Shown: positions 46,957 through 59,394 of the stretch, in pieces
Position numbering within the stretch: position 1 is the stretch's first letter
Layout of the letters: each line of letters opens with the position of its first letter
Source of the DNA: Diphasiastrum complanatum
Taxonomy: Eukaryota; Streptophyta; Lycopodiopsida; Lycopodiales; Lycopodiaceae
Length of the DNA stretch: 64,000 nt
NCBI GenBank assembly: GCA_029204225.1
Contig: CM055100.1
Location: 51,459,260 to 51,523,259, forward strand
Reading direction: 5' to 3'
Position numbers and translations under genes: made by a program
The notes under the pieces: generated by a model
What the model saw: the letters and a program-made list of their open reading frames with translations, nothing else
Told to the model about the DNA's origin: nothing
Database searches by the model: none

Positions 46957-47437
46957 TGTTACGTCCATGTCCAGTATGAGGGATTCGGAATAACTCCTGA
47001 CATGGATAGTCGGTCACTCCAGTGTATGTTGTTATTAGTTACTCCTCGTCATTCTGAGCTTGGCTGATAAAGTAATTAATAATCATATGAGGGCCCAGAC
47101 CTATAATTGGACATAGGAGCACTTGCATGGGGTTTGACTGCTATAATGCAAGAATAGGAGGTCAATTGCTAATTCAGGTTGCATGAGGATCCTAAGGGAA
47201 ATATTCTCTCCTCTTGGAGAGAATATATACCATGGAAACTCGCCCATCTCCCTATTATATTTTCTGATCCTTGCCAGGAGCCCCTCCTCTCTTGCATTCA
47301 TTCACCATGGATTGGGGGTGAAGTGGTTAGGGTATTGACTAGCCATTTCCTATTGGTTGGGTGGTTTTGCTCCACAAGCGTCCTTTTGGTTGCATGCAAC
47401 AGAATCTAGTCGGATCTTCATTAGGCGATCCTTATAG
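46957..47437 (+). repeat. Candidate LTR of the TGTTACGT family with Met-tRNA PBS
   Basis: It starts TGTTACGTCCATG and runs to the primer-binding site TGGTATCAGAGC at 47438-47449. Blocks of similarity to 58829 onward include the TGTTACGT start, AAGTAATTAATAA/AATGTAATTAATAA, GAAACTCGCCC, TTGCCAGG and TGGTTGGGTGGTTT, in the same order. The two copies are strongly diverged. Confidence 0.6.
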
Positions 47438-47449
47438 TGGTATCAGAGC

Positions 47450-49155
47450 TTGGCTTTGCATCAAATGGAAGGTAGAGCTGTTTCTTGTTTTTTACCAGCT
47501 TTTTGGTATTTTCTCCTTGCTTTGTACTTCTAGGTGGTGGAATTGAGCCCCAAGTAGGTGGCTTCTCTGAATTTGGTGTACTTTCAGCCTAATGATCATG
47601 ATTATGGATTTTCTCCATAGATTTTAATGGAAAACAATGGATTTTTGACGATTTTTTTGTGATTTTTCACCTAGAATTGAAAATTTTGGCTTAAAATTTA
47701 TCATTCCTACTGATCTAGTACATTTTTCAGATTGTACTTGCTATTTTAAAGTCCTTATTGATTGGATCTAATGATTGCATGTCGGTTGAAAATTCAAAAG
47801 GGTGCTTAAAGAGTGATTTTTAGCCAAAAATTTTAGACTAGAAATGGGCTATAATATGATTGACTAGAAAAAGAACTTTTAGTGCTTTCATGTAATGTAT
47901 TTACAGGGTCTTGGGTCTGATTGCACTTAATTATGGATTTGATCCACAAATTTTGGTCGAAATTGGTCAAAAAACATGGTTTTTGATAGTTTTTGGACTA
48001 ATTTTGGATATTTTCATAAAATTCAAGGCCAATATTTTTCATGCACATTTTCAGAGGTGTAATGAAGCTGTAATAAGGCTTTCATGAAGTTTTGTTAGGA
48101 TTGGACACCATTAAGGGTCTCAAAATGTCAAAAGATAGTGTATTTTTTAGGACTTTTGAGCATGAATACCTATTAAATGGTGGTCTGAACCTGTTGGATC
48201 TCATTACAAGCTTAAAGATATGATGGATTTTTCCTAATTTGAGCCATCATGCATCCAATTTGGTTGTGTGAGGCTTAGGCACCATTATGCTGAAGTGTTG
48301 CTTGTTGAAGCCTCTATGCCTCTCTAATGAACCTTAGAAGAGTGCTTGTAACCTTTGATTGGATGCATATTGGGCTGGAGATGGATTTTTGGAAATATCA
48401 CCTTGTAGAAGTGTGCCCTCCTACTTGAATTTGGATCAGTTACAGCTCGCACGTGTGAAGCCTAGGTGACAGGGTGACATGGCAGGTGTCTTGTAGATTG
48501 ATGGTATCCAATGGATCTTTTTCCTAGTACAAATTTGGGGCTTTCAGCCTGAACCATATTTGGAAGAGAGAAAAGAGATAAAGCCTGAGGGGTAGTTGAT
48601 TGGTTGACCGAGCCAATCAGTCTTGTTAATCTACTTTCAATCCCTAAAGTATAAATGATAGCATGTGAGAATAACAATTGGGAATTATATTAGAAGATTG
48701 CCTTTGTGAATTTGGATTCCTTTTCCCCAGTGTTAATTGTTAATGAGAATTTTGAGAAATCGAAGATTCTAAGAGAAAAATGAGTGGCAAGTCAGATAAT
48801 CCATTTATGGAACCATCTTTGTTGCGCAATTGGATTTGGATCTTGCAAGTGAAAGCAGGTGAAAGGTGTTCCATACATGAATCTAATCATTTGGATTCTT
48901 TTTTGAGGCATTATGGAGCATTTCTTTATAATGACTGAGACAACCAAGAGAAATTCTAATCTATAAAACAATTAAGTTCTTTTTACCAATTCTAAAAGAG
49001 ATATTGGACATCTAGGACAATATGGTATTCGGTTTTGTTGAGATCCATGTTCCTTTTGGGTTAGTGAATAATCATGAGGCATTTCAAATAGTATTGTGCG
49101 ATATCATTCACTGGGTGTTATGCCAATTGGTATTCTTTGAGTAACGCTTAAGGGG
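47450..49155. other. No coding domain recognised
   Basis: This is probably the leader or internal DNA of the LTR element starting at 46957, with no readable pol. Confidence 0.4.
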
Positions 49156-49159
49156 CATG

Positions 49160-50850
49160 AGGGATACTTCCATATAAAATTTGTAAATACGGCTTAAATT
49201 TTGTTGATGTTTTCAATTCGGAGTACAGTCATGTACTCCTCCAAAGATTCGCCTGTATCACACATTTTCATTTTCCACAACTTTGATAAAGCATCAGTAG
49301 CTTGATTTTCCTTGCGCTTGAGATATTTGATAGCAAAGTCATATGCTTGAACTTGTGATAATTATCTCTTTTGTTTGTCCATAAGCTGCTTCTGACTTGA
49401 GAAATACTTAAGGCTATGGTGATCACTTTAATGATAAATTTTGACCCATAAATGTAGTGTCACCATTTTTTCAAGGCATGAACTATAGCCAACATCTCCT
49501 TGTCATCAGTCAATTTTTGACTCTCATAAGCAATCACACCATCCTTCTGACTTTGTATGGCTCCTAATCCACTTCCACTTACATCAACAGTCACCTTAAA
49601 AGGTAAACTGAAGTCTGGTTGTACCAAAATTGGAGCGTTTACCAAGGCTTTCTTTAATTAATTGAAGCTCCTCTGAGCATCTTCAATTCATTTGAATTTT
49701 TCTTTCCTCAACAAGTGCATGATTGCTATTGCTATCCTTGAAAAATTGAAGATGAATCGTCGATAGTACGATGCAAATCCCAAAAATCCTCTTAAATGTC
49801 GCAAATTTTTAGGGCTCTTCCAATTTTAACCACCTCAACCTTACGTTGATCCAACTTGATGCCATCTTTGGTCACCATATGCCCCAAACACTCAATCTCT
49901 TGTTGGGCGACCTCACATTTTGACATCTTGGCGAACAACTTATATTCCCACAACAATTCCAAAACCACTTCCAAGTGCTGAGCATGTTCTTTTAAGTTAC
50001 GGCTATAAATATGTCATCAAAGAACACCAAGATAAATTTGTACAAGTATGGCCCAAAGATTTGATTCATCAATGCTTGGAAGGTAGCCAGTGCATTGGTT
50101 AAACCAAAAGCCATAACTTTGAATTGATAATGCTCCTTGTCTATTCGAAAAGCAGTCTTGTGTTGATCCTCCTCGCTTACCTTGATTTGATGATAGCCAG
50201 AACGAAGATCAATCTTTGAAAACACTTGTGCTCCTTTAAGGGCATCTAATAAGTCATCAACCCGAGGAATTAAAAATATGTTTTTGAATGGTAATCTTAT
50301 TGAGTGCACGATAATCTATACACATTCGAAATGTACCATCCTTATTTTTAACGAGAAGTATAGGTGAGGCGAAGGGTGATTTGCTCAAACTAATGAACTC
50401 TTGATCAAGTAGCTTCTGAACCTATTTTTGAACTTTCTCCCTTTCTAGTTGTGATAACCTATAAGGAGGGATATTGACTGGCTTTGAACCGGGTTCAAGC
50501 TCTATGACATGGTCCATGAATATGATTGGAGGATCCCCTTTTGGTAGTGTGTTTGGAAACACATCTTTAAACTTGTCTAAGACTTGTTGTATCCTTGTAT
50601 TCATAGGCTTTGCATCAACTTCCTTAATTTTACCCTCATCCATTTCCACTTTCAATAGGAACATACCTACATGCTTTCGAGATATGCGTCGAGCTTGTGC
50701 ATTAGTAATCAGGTGTAAATAGGAATCTGATTCTTCTTTCCTGCAACTATGAGTTTCAAATTTTTTTCCTGACGTACTATTCGAAATGCATTGTTCCCTA
50801 CTCAAAATTAAAGGTAACATCTCCCAACGTCTGTAACCACTCGACACCAA
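49160..50850 (-). pseudogene. gypsy element B RT-RNase H
   Basis: RT N-terminus: PPYRLSQLEREKVQK, stop, then [19 protein letters not shown]. The palm has [11 protein letters not shown], then [16 protein letters not shown] and [11 protein letters not shown], in which the catalytic Asp pair is kept. CLGHMVTKDGI and the RNase H start [19 protein letters not shown] follow, then HSLKYFSSQK and NQATDALSK. Several frame changes are needed. In the family the protein copies RNA into cDNA and removes the RNA. Confidence 0.88.
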
Positions 50851-51054
50851 GTATCATGTCGATAGGACCCATGTGTTGCTTGTAATCATCCCTTGTTTTT
50901 TGTATTGTTTAGCCGTTGAAGGGTATTTCTGTTCATGAATCAAAGCTAATTGCATGGCTGAATCCAAAGTTGTAAATCTGGCTGCTTCCACATCAACTCC
51001 AATTGTGGTTATAACCCATGTATATATCGATGTACATCTGCACTTTCATCCAGT

Positions 51055-51208
51055 TTGACCTTAAGTGTCAATTGCCAAAATTCATGATTATAATCTTGGA
51101 CTGAACCCGTTTGCTGAACTAAGCACCAACGTTGACCTTAAGTGTCAATTGCCAAAATTCATGATTATAATCTTGGACTGAACCCGTTTGCTGAACTAAG
51201 AACCAACG
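51055..51208. repeat. Near-perfect 77-bp tandem duplication in gag
   Basis: The unit 51055-51131 is repeated at 51132-51208 with one mismatch near the end (AAGC versus AAGA). 77 is not a multiple of three, so the duplication breaks the frame. The near identity indicates a recent event. Confidence 0.95.
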
Positions 51209-51547
51209 TTGGAAGAACATCTTCTCCTGAAATGGATTCAAGAAAACCTTAGTACACAATTGCTTGAACTGCAGCCAATTATAGATTGTTGGTTGAACAT
51301 GTGGATCAACCTCGACTTTTTTCCACCAAACATAAGCTGGACCCTCGAAGTGTAGCGAAGCATAAGCAATCTTTGCTTGGTCAATCCTTGGGAATAATTG
51401 GAAATACTTATCCAATTTGTGTAACCATTCTTCCACCTCTATAGTGTCTATGTTCCCACTAAAGTTAGGCATGAAGCTTTTATCTTTAAAATCGTTACCA
51501 TCTCTCTTAAACCCCTGATTCTTTTGCACGTGATCTATAATACTCAT
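51119..51547 (-). pseudogene. gypsy element B gag
   Basis: The frame contains MPNFSGNIDTIEVEEWLHKL, then FEGPAYVWWKKV and LCTKVFLNPFQE, the capsid region of a Ty3/gypsy Gag. It is cut by the 77-bp duplication at its C-terminal side. Confidence 0.82.
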
Positions 51548-52413
51548 GTGAGTATTAAAATTTACGGCATTTCTATAGTGAAGTGGTAGTCTATTGTATG
51601 ACTCGAGCTCTTGTAGTGCCCATTGTTGTGGATTTTGAGCAACATTGCCAACTGGATGAGGATCAATATGTCGGAATATAGTCTTAGTTAATGTTGGGAA
51701 TACATCATGATTAGATGGTTGGCCTAAAAATGGTTGGTCGTCAATTGCTATCTACTTTCCCTTGTTATTTCTCAATGATGTGATCATCTCTTGATGAGTG
51801 TCATAACTGACTTGTCCTGGATTATCTGATGCCGACGCTATCAAAGACGATGGAAGACTAACATTAGTCTTTTCCACATTAAAACTAACATCCAATTTTT
51901 GGGATACCAACATTTTCATCATCGCTAGCATTTGTTCCTAAAATTGTCGAAATGCTATTGTATTTGGCCGTTAAAACCTTTGTTTGACCTCCTTTACAAG
52001 AAATGTTATATCTCCCCCAATTTTCAACCAAATTGGCTGCAAATTGGCTTTGATTCAAGTTAAGAGTGAGATATACAATCCTATAGAAATACAGTTAGAA
52101 AGTATGGCAAAAAATTCAGCCAAAATTGGAGAAAATAGACTGTAAAAAACTACAACTAGCTAAAATTGGAAAGCAAACACTAAAATGGCCATAACTTGGT
52201 CATCATAGCTCCAAATCAAAAAATCTCAGTACCTCTAGAAATATAAAAGAGAGATCTACTGATCTACAACAAGAAACTACCCAAAAACTGAAGATTAAAT
52301 GGTAAAAAAATTGATTCAAAACTTGTTGGGAATTGAAAAAACAAGAAAACCAGAACAAGAAACTCTACCAAACTTAACAAAAACTACCAAATTCGATGGG
52401 GAAAGGATCTAAT

Positions 52414-52425
52414 GCTCTGATACCA
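52414..52425 (-). other. Met-tRNA primer-binding site of element B
   Basis: GCTCTGATACCA on the plus strand is the complement of TGGTATCAGAGC. It lies four bases inside the LTR end at 52430. Confidence 0.85.
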
Positions 52426-52429
52426 AAAT

Positions 52430-52979
52430 TGTCATGTGCCAATCTTAGCATTCAAACATCTAATCCATTCATTAACATCAAATCATAATAGAAGTGCAAG
52501 AAAATCAAGAAAATACTCAAGAAATCAAGAAACTAGACAAAGATAGTAAAGCTTCACCAAAATAGGCAAAGTACATCATTATTGATCATTCACAATATGT
52601 GGCCTGAAACTAGAGCATGATCATAGCTCTCATGTGATTGTAGGCACATGAACCACCAATATTATCAAGAAAGCTCTCAAAGAGAAGATTCAAGATCACT
52701 AAAAGCTCAAAAATCACAAAAGTAGAATAGGCTCCAAATTAGCACGACCTCCTCTATTTATAGTGGGCCTTTAGTGCGTCTAATTAACATTTGAAGTTTT
52801 ATAAGCTTAATTTGGGCCTTACAACCATTATTACAATTCCCACCAATACAAATGTGGCATGGTTGTTTGCGCCTTTTTATTAACAATTCTAATGACTAGT
52901 TCTAGTCTAGTTTAGCTCCATGGCTATTTTTGGTAATTCATGGGTAAGCTCATGGGCCAATTGCATACATCACATGACA
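52430..52979 (-). repeat. LTR of gypsy element B
   Basis: This 550-bp LTR is bounded by a perfect 9-bp inverted repeat TGTCATGTG/CACATGACA, with the PBS next to it. No second copy is seen at the truncated end. Confidence 0.8.
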
Positions 52980-53690
52980 TTTCTATTGCGTTGACGTCAA
53001 TTTCTTACTTTCAAAGGCTATTGGTCTACCTTCTTGACTCAACACTGCACCCATGACAATGCCACTAGCATCTATATCTAGGTTGAAAGGTTTTTGGGTA
53101 TCAACATTCTTGAGTATTGGAGTTTTCACAACTGTCTCCTTCAAGCTGTCAAAACTATGCTGAGCCTGAACATCCCAACAAACCACAGTGTTGTTATTCC
53201 ATAATCGACTCATTCAAGGGGAAGCTACCCTAGAATAATTCATAACAAACCGTCGGTTGAACTTGAAAAAGCCTACGAAAGATTGTAATTGACAAATATC
53301 GGCTGATCTTGGCCACTTCTTGACCACAACCACCTTAGCGAGGTCAACAAAATACCCTCTGCCATCAGTACGTGACCTAAATACTCAACTCGAGTCTTAC
53401 AGAACTTAGTCTTCAAATCACTAGCATACAAGATTGTTTGTTTTAGCTTGCCAAATATGATCTGGAAATGACCTTCATGCTCCACCATCGTCTTACTATA
53501 GACCAGTATGTCGTCAATTAAATTGACAACATTTAGTCATGTAGGACATCGTTCATGAGCATCATGAACATGGCGGGTGCATTGGTTAACCCAAACGACA
53601 TAACCAAGAATTCATAATGTCCAAAATGGGTTCATAAGGCTTCCTTCTGGACGTCTTCTGTTCGAAAGTGTCAAGGCTATAGCCCTTGCA
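52980..53690 (-). pseudogene. gypsy element C RT-RNase H fragment
   Basis: The minus strand reads [18 protein letters not shown], a stop, then CKTRVEYLGHVLMAEGI. The RNase H start is NLDIDASGIVMGAVLSQEGR, and the frame ends ESKKLTSTQ next to the LTR of element B. It is a distinct, older gypsy copy interrupted by element B. Confidence 0.82.
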
Positions 53691-53710
53691 CAACACTCTT
53701 GGAACACAAA

Positions 53711-53816
53711 TGGACGGGTACCTTAGTGGTAGAGCACCCCACCAGAATGGGGGAGGTCCTAGGTTCAGCCCGACCACACACACCAAGTGTAAAAACTTTT
53801 TACATGGTATCAGAGC
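53711..53816 (+). repeat. tRNA-like sequence (SINE candidate) ending at a PBS-like motif
   Basis: TACCTTAGTGG (53719) resembles a pol III A box. GGTTCAGCCC (53762) resembles a B box lacking one base. Spacing is about 43 bp, and between them CCCCA/TGGGG can form an anticodon-like stem. At 53805-53816 TGGTATCAGAGC follows ...TTTTTACA, exactly like an LTR end plus Met-tRNA PBS. The segment interrupts gypsy element C between its gag and RT. Confidence 0.45.
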
Positions 53817-54208
53817 CTAGTTGGGGGTTCCTTTGCCTGTGATTGCTTGAGTGGGGGTGTTGCGGAATGTTTAGTTGCAAGCCACGCACAGGAAAGTGTC
53901 GTGGGCTTGAGCGCCCAGTGAAGGCCTTGAGAATTTTCAATATCCCATAAATAACTGCTTGCCTGGAACTCTCCCATCTATAAGTTGGGGCTTCTCTATA
54001 TCCTCTATCCCCTGGTACCAGCCCTTTTGGGGGTTAGACGGATGGCGGGTGGCTAGGCGACTGGGGCTGGATCACCTCTGAGCTACTGAGCTAAAGCATA
54101 ATGTATAGAAGAAGTTCCTTCTAAATTATTAACTTGTGGGTTTATTGATAAACTACAAAAATTGGAATCCCTGAAAACATGCTCATGTGAAAGGAAATCT
54201 ATAGCGGG

Positions 54209-55110
54209 CTACTTACTCGCATGACACTGCTTTCCTAAGAAAACATCAAACTTGGCTAACTTGGTGATGTCATAGTCTAACTTCTCAGAATAAGTGTGAA
54301 TAGTGAGCAGCACCTGAGAGACTCGTTGATCCCATAGCTTTGTGCCCTTACCATATGGCGTCTCAACTGTATACCGATTATTAGAAGTCATAGTAGCCAA
54401 TTAAGCTTCTTCACTACACGAGAGCTGATAATATTATGTGAGGAGTTAGTGTCGAATAATACAAGATCATCTCGATCTTTCAGCTTCTCCCTCATCCGTA
54501 TTAGGTCACTATCCGAAAATTGATACTCGTCTCATGCCCTGGTGGAAAGGAAACAAATTGGTGCATTTGAAATAATTTTCCGCATCAAAATTGTCATAAC
54601 ATGCTTATTGTCCTCATCATTGCTACCTAGTAAATCATCCAACATATCCTCAGCCTTATCCCCTTCCTAATGCGACTGTGAATTATGAAGTTTTTTGTTC
54701 GTGCATTGAGGAAGGCTTTGAACAGGTGTTTTTCAAGGCAGAAAAAGCACAATCCTTCTTTCTTGGCCTTTTCCTTTTGTCTTGCTGTGAGGGGACATTT
54801 ACTATAGGAGCGTGTTGGCAAGAAAGTGTTGGCTTGCATTTTAGAACCTACTGCATCTAGATAGGTTGTCCCTACGGGAGATTTATGTGGCTTAGATGGC
54901 CAACCTTCCACGACTCCTTCTGGTGCATAAAAGACATTCCAGAATCAAACTTGCTTCTAACATTGCCTTCATAGTTGAGAGCCACAACAATTGCCTGCTC
55001 CAAGATCTTATAGTGTGCATTCAGGACATGCGGCCTCAACTCTTTCAGAAGACCAAACACAAACTTGTGTACCACAAGCCATTCTACAATTTCTTTTGAA
55101 ATCTTGATAG
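54209..55110 (-). pseudogene. gypsy element C gag region
   Basis: A degenerate zinc knuckle reads LCFFCLEKHLFKAFL, preceded by LTARQKEKAKKEG. Upstream is a Gag-like helix region (FVFGLLKELRPHVL ... KILEQAIVVALNYE). Downstream protease-type sequence near 54500-54210 is badly decayed. The order and strand fit the RT fragment at 52980-53690. Confidence 0.65.
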
Positions 55111-58100
55111 TATGCCAAACTGGTCAATAAAAAAAGCCAATTTTTTATTGGAAAAATTGTAAGTGAGAGGAACTAATCAAAGGTGAAAAACTGATTTCAT
55201 TTCATGTTTGAATCCTATGGCGAATAGTATGCAAAAAGGTTGGACTAGTACTATTATGCATACTAGTGGATGATTTTTGTGTATTTGTGATTCAACCTAG
55301 GTACATGATAGAAATGAATTTTTTTTTTAGACTTTTTCCTTTGGTAACTCACTTTTACATTTACTAATGTCTTTACATTTTCTTAGTACCTTAGCTAAAG
55401 CAAATTTTTAGGGGACTGAAAATCCTAAGGGAGGAAGAAGAGTGGACATCAGAGGTAGTAAGTGTGCTCTGGAAATGTATTTCGTAGTTAGGATTTTGAA
55501 AATCCCTAGGAATAATTGCTTAATACTGGATATTATTTTCCTAAAGGAAATTCATTTAGTTGAATTCATAACTGTCGAGAATTAAGCCTACAATTTACTC
55601 CTTGAAATTTTTAATTTTGTTTTGCTATCCTGCATATCTTTGTCGTGTTCTTGACACATACTACAACACTTGCAAAACCACTCATTCTGCGCAACAATTC
55701 AAAACTGGATCAAATGGTAACCAATCTTGTTTTCTATTCTACATTCGAATGTCAAGTATCTGAAGAACATTGAAGACCTGGCCATCTTCAACAACTTCAA
55801 CAAATCACAAAGCGATCTGCAAAAATGAATTATTTTTCCTTCCACAGTCTGCAGGAACGTCAGACGCAACCTCATCGGATATGACTGTCAAGCGCAACCC
55901 GTTGGATGCAAGCTTATAAAGTGTCGCTGACGCACCGCCAAGGCACCACAAGAGACTGCATGGTCAACTCTATGGTTATCTTGTGAAGACCAACACCGCA
56001 AAGTCAATACATGCAGTTTTCATGCGGCTTTTGGTCATCAAACAAAGGACCGCCGCCCAAACATCGTTTGTGGTCTGTTATGAGACTACGACAGCTTGCA
56101 CTTCACGCTCCACCGCTGGGGCACCGCATTAGCAATGTTAGTAAACGGTTACGCCACGTTATCACGCTCCTGATGGAGTTAAACCCTAACTGATCTACGA
56201 CTTGCTTATGAAAGACTAATATATCATATGAATTACTACTTGTGTGAACAGACTTGGAATTCAGATAAATTCTAAGGTGATTGTGTTTCAATTTCTTAAA
56301 CCCAAGATATCTCTTTTGCACAATAGGAATGATAGTTACTGTCACTTGGGTTGAAATTATTTGAAGGAATAGTCCTGATTGTAATAGAGTGAATCCTTTT
56401 TTGTGGAAGACACTTATTATTGATTTTTCATGGACTTATATAATTTCATATATCATCCTCCCTGTTAGCTTTTATACAAATTGATAATTCTTTAAAAGGA
56501 GGTGTGAAGTGATGGGATAAAATTCTATTTGAAGATCTATTGGTTGCTTAATTTTTTGAAGAGGACTAGTTGGGGTATACAAGTGCAATTTTAGGAAATA
56601 TTTTCAGATAAATCCAAACATACAAAATTGGAACTTTGCGATTAAGAAAACTTCTCTAGGAATTATGTGTAATAATTTGGAACTAGAGGTGGTTTGAAAT
56701 TTGAATCATTATCTATAAGTAGTACAAAAAACTGTCAAAAGTTACTAATTCCATTTTAGCTGGAATAAGAGTAAGTTTGATTGGAGTATTGAGTTTGGAA
56801 TGTTTGTATTAGATCAACCTAATCTTTGTTTGACTACTAGGATCAGGAATAGGTTGATTAAGTGGAAGAAATTATGTTATTAGAGGTAAGTTGGGCTGGA
56901 AAACTTGTGAGAGTGATATGTTATTCATCTCAGAGATTTCCCATATATGTTATTTACTCATGAGAAATTGAAATTCTTTGGTAGCTGAGTTACAAGATTC
57001 TCAGTGAGTTATGCAATATATGTGGATTTTGGAGAAATCTACCAGATAAGGATATGCGTTTATGTATTGGATCATAGAGAGATTATTCTCATATGTGCAC
57101 GATTAATCTTGTATGGATCTACTATGTATTCCTGGTTACTGGGTCTATTTGGTGCACTTAAACCAATCGGTAAACGTAGACATATGATCAAGTATTGTTG
57201 GAACAGATACTTGTAGAGTTAACGGATCTTTCTATGGAAGATTTATTGGTTAACTTATAAATGATTTGGATAAGAATTTAAATGTGGTGTTATACTAGTA
57301 TAATTGAGATCTGCACCTAGACATTTGAGATTTTTGAATAATTGGTAATTAACTTGAGTAGCTTGGTTACTCCTGGATGAAGTTAATTGGTAAAACGATA
57401 AGTGTGAAGATTATTCACCAGAGACTAGCTGTTTTGAGTTATTGTGCTTGTAAGACGCATGATTTGTGAGTCATCATGATTCATCAGTTAAAATTATGTG
57501 CATTGGATATACAGTATTCTTGGTATAGAGTATTCCTTAGTTGTGGAATAGACTCACTTCATTAGTGACTGTATCCCAGAGAGCTCAATTGGATAGCAGA
57601 TCATAACGATTCCAAGAAATAACAACTGAATTTTTATGCAACAGAAGTTTGGGTGTCTAGATTTGATTTTAGACGGTAATCTAAAGTTTTTTGTAGTTGA
57701 AGATGGTTGTCATTATCATTTTGATATGCTTTCTGTCTTTAATTACCTGTGGCTTATAGAACTTGAATATCTCGCACTTCTATTAAAAAATCTAGTTTTT
57801 GAAGAATATTCCTAAAATTCAATATTTTCCTGGTGGGAAAAATTTTGGATTGATTCTTATTTATCCTGAGTTATGTTGGACGTATACTCCATTATCCTTT
57901 AAGGATTAAGTATGGCTTTGGATTCCAATGAGTTATAATTGACGGATCATAAGGATCTAAATATTTATGATTGATAGGTCATAAGTAGATACTTAATTAT
58001 TGTTAGAGGATTATACGAAATTGTGATGATTCTTAAGTGTGGCGATTAATTCTCGATCTATTAAATGAGTTAGGAACTCAAATCAGTGTTTTGAAAATCT

Positions 58101-58815
58101 GGATTTCTTTACTCCAGTGTTTTATTGAGAGCCTATGGATCTCATAGACATTTTCGCAAGGTAAGTTATTTTACTTGTGGAGAATCTAATTAATCTAGTG
58201 GATGATATTCTGCTACAGATTATGATCTGTAGATGCTTGAGCACAGTTTTTTTTTTTATTAGATCTCCAATTATTATGGGGGACATGCAAATCTATGAAG
58301 ATGAATAGTTGTTATTTTCTTGCGTATGATGCTAGAAACATGGACATTTAAGTCGAGAGTATCTAGGATACTCAAAATTGAGTTTAATCATTTTTTATCT
58401 TAATGGATCTTAGAATGAATTGTTATACATTAGAATTATGGATTCTAAGGATATTTGTACCTAGAAGCCTTAATGAATTGTCTGCTAGAGATTGTGGATA
58501 ATGTCAGACTGTAATAGTTAATTTTCTTCAACTTTAATCTCATGAGTTAGGTAATATTCACTCAGTTTCATGTAAGGGTTTTATATGAAGGTGATGTTAC
58601 TAACTTATTGAGGTAGAGAAAATTTATCGCATAGTGTACTTTCCAAACCTGAATTGTACTCCAAGGCAGAGATTAACGATTGAAAAATAGTTTATCTCTG
58701 AGTACTTGTTTGTTATGTAAGTCAAACTAAGGATAATAATTTTTCTAGGTACGTATTGAAAGTCAAAGAAATGGTTCTTGTTTTTTCTTTCTTGTTTTGA
58801 GAACAGAACCAGTTC
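55111..58815. other. Anonymous, probably decayed element interior
   Basis: I find no domain that reads clearly. A moderately GC-rich patch spans 55840-56190. The end of the region adjoins a polypurine tract and LTR at 58829. Confidence 0.4.
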
Positions 58816-59330
58816 AAGGAGGGAAGAATGTTACGTTCACGTCTTGTATATAGGATACGGTATAGTCCTAGTACGATACTCCAATACTCGAGTTTATTGG
58901 TTACGCCTCGTTATTTTGAACTAGGCCAGAAATGTAATTAATAACCTTGTGCGGACCCAGCCACACACATTGTGGCATGTGGACGACTATTGGGATGGTG
59001 TAGAATATCAATAGTAATGAACTGCATGTATGGGAATGATGTATGCTTGCATGGACACATGCACAGGTAAGGCAAGGGCTATTTCCTCTTGGTGAAACTC
59101 GCCCTACTCCCATTCTCATTGTAAGTTTTCATTGCCAGGTTACTCTCTCTACACCTGCATCCTATTCCCTAGCACGGGGGAGATGCTATTGGAGATTGAT
59201 CAGTAGCATCTGTATGGTTGGGTGGTTTGGCTTATAGTCATTCCTTTGTGCGAGTATTGTTGAAGGTGCTTCTCCTTACAGGTCCCTTGCTATCCATCCC
59301 GGTCACTGGCCCTCGCCAATGCCATGGCCT
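58816..59330 (+). repeat. Polypurine tract and second TGTTACGT-family LTR
   Basis: AAGGAGGGAAGAA (58816-58828) precedes TGTTACGTTCACG at 58829. Similarity in order to 46957-47437 is described there. As a 3' LTR it would define a plus-strand element of about 12 kb enclosing the minus-strand gypsy copies. However, the two LTRs are too diverged to prove that they are a pair. The 3' end is not defined. Confidence 0.5.
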
Positions 59331-59394
59331 ATGGCCCCTAGTAGCCGGTTGTGTCGAGACTGTGCTAGAGCACAACTGGTGTTCTAACAGGCCC

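Larger units (their letters stand above)
49160..52979 (-). mobile_element. Ty3/gypsy element B, truncated before integrase
   Basis: On the minus strand the order is LTR (52979-52430), Met-tRNA PBS (52425-52414), gag, RT, RNase H; the sequence then stops near 49160 without integrase or 3' LTR. On its upstream side, the LTR abuts the RNase H of another gypsy element, suggesting insertion into it. Confidence 0.8.

Noticed and set aside
57004-57216. 70-codon frame as a protein remnant
   Set aside because: No family motif and no continuation in flanking frames.
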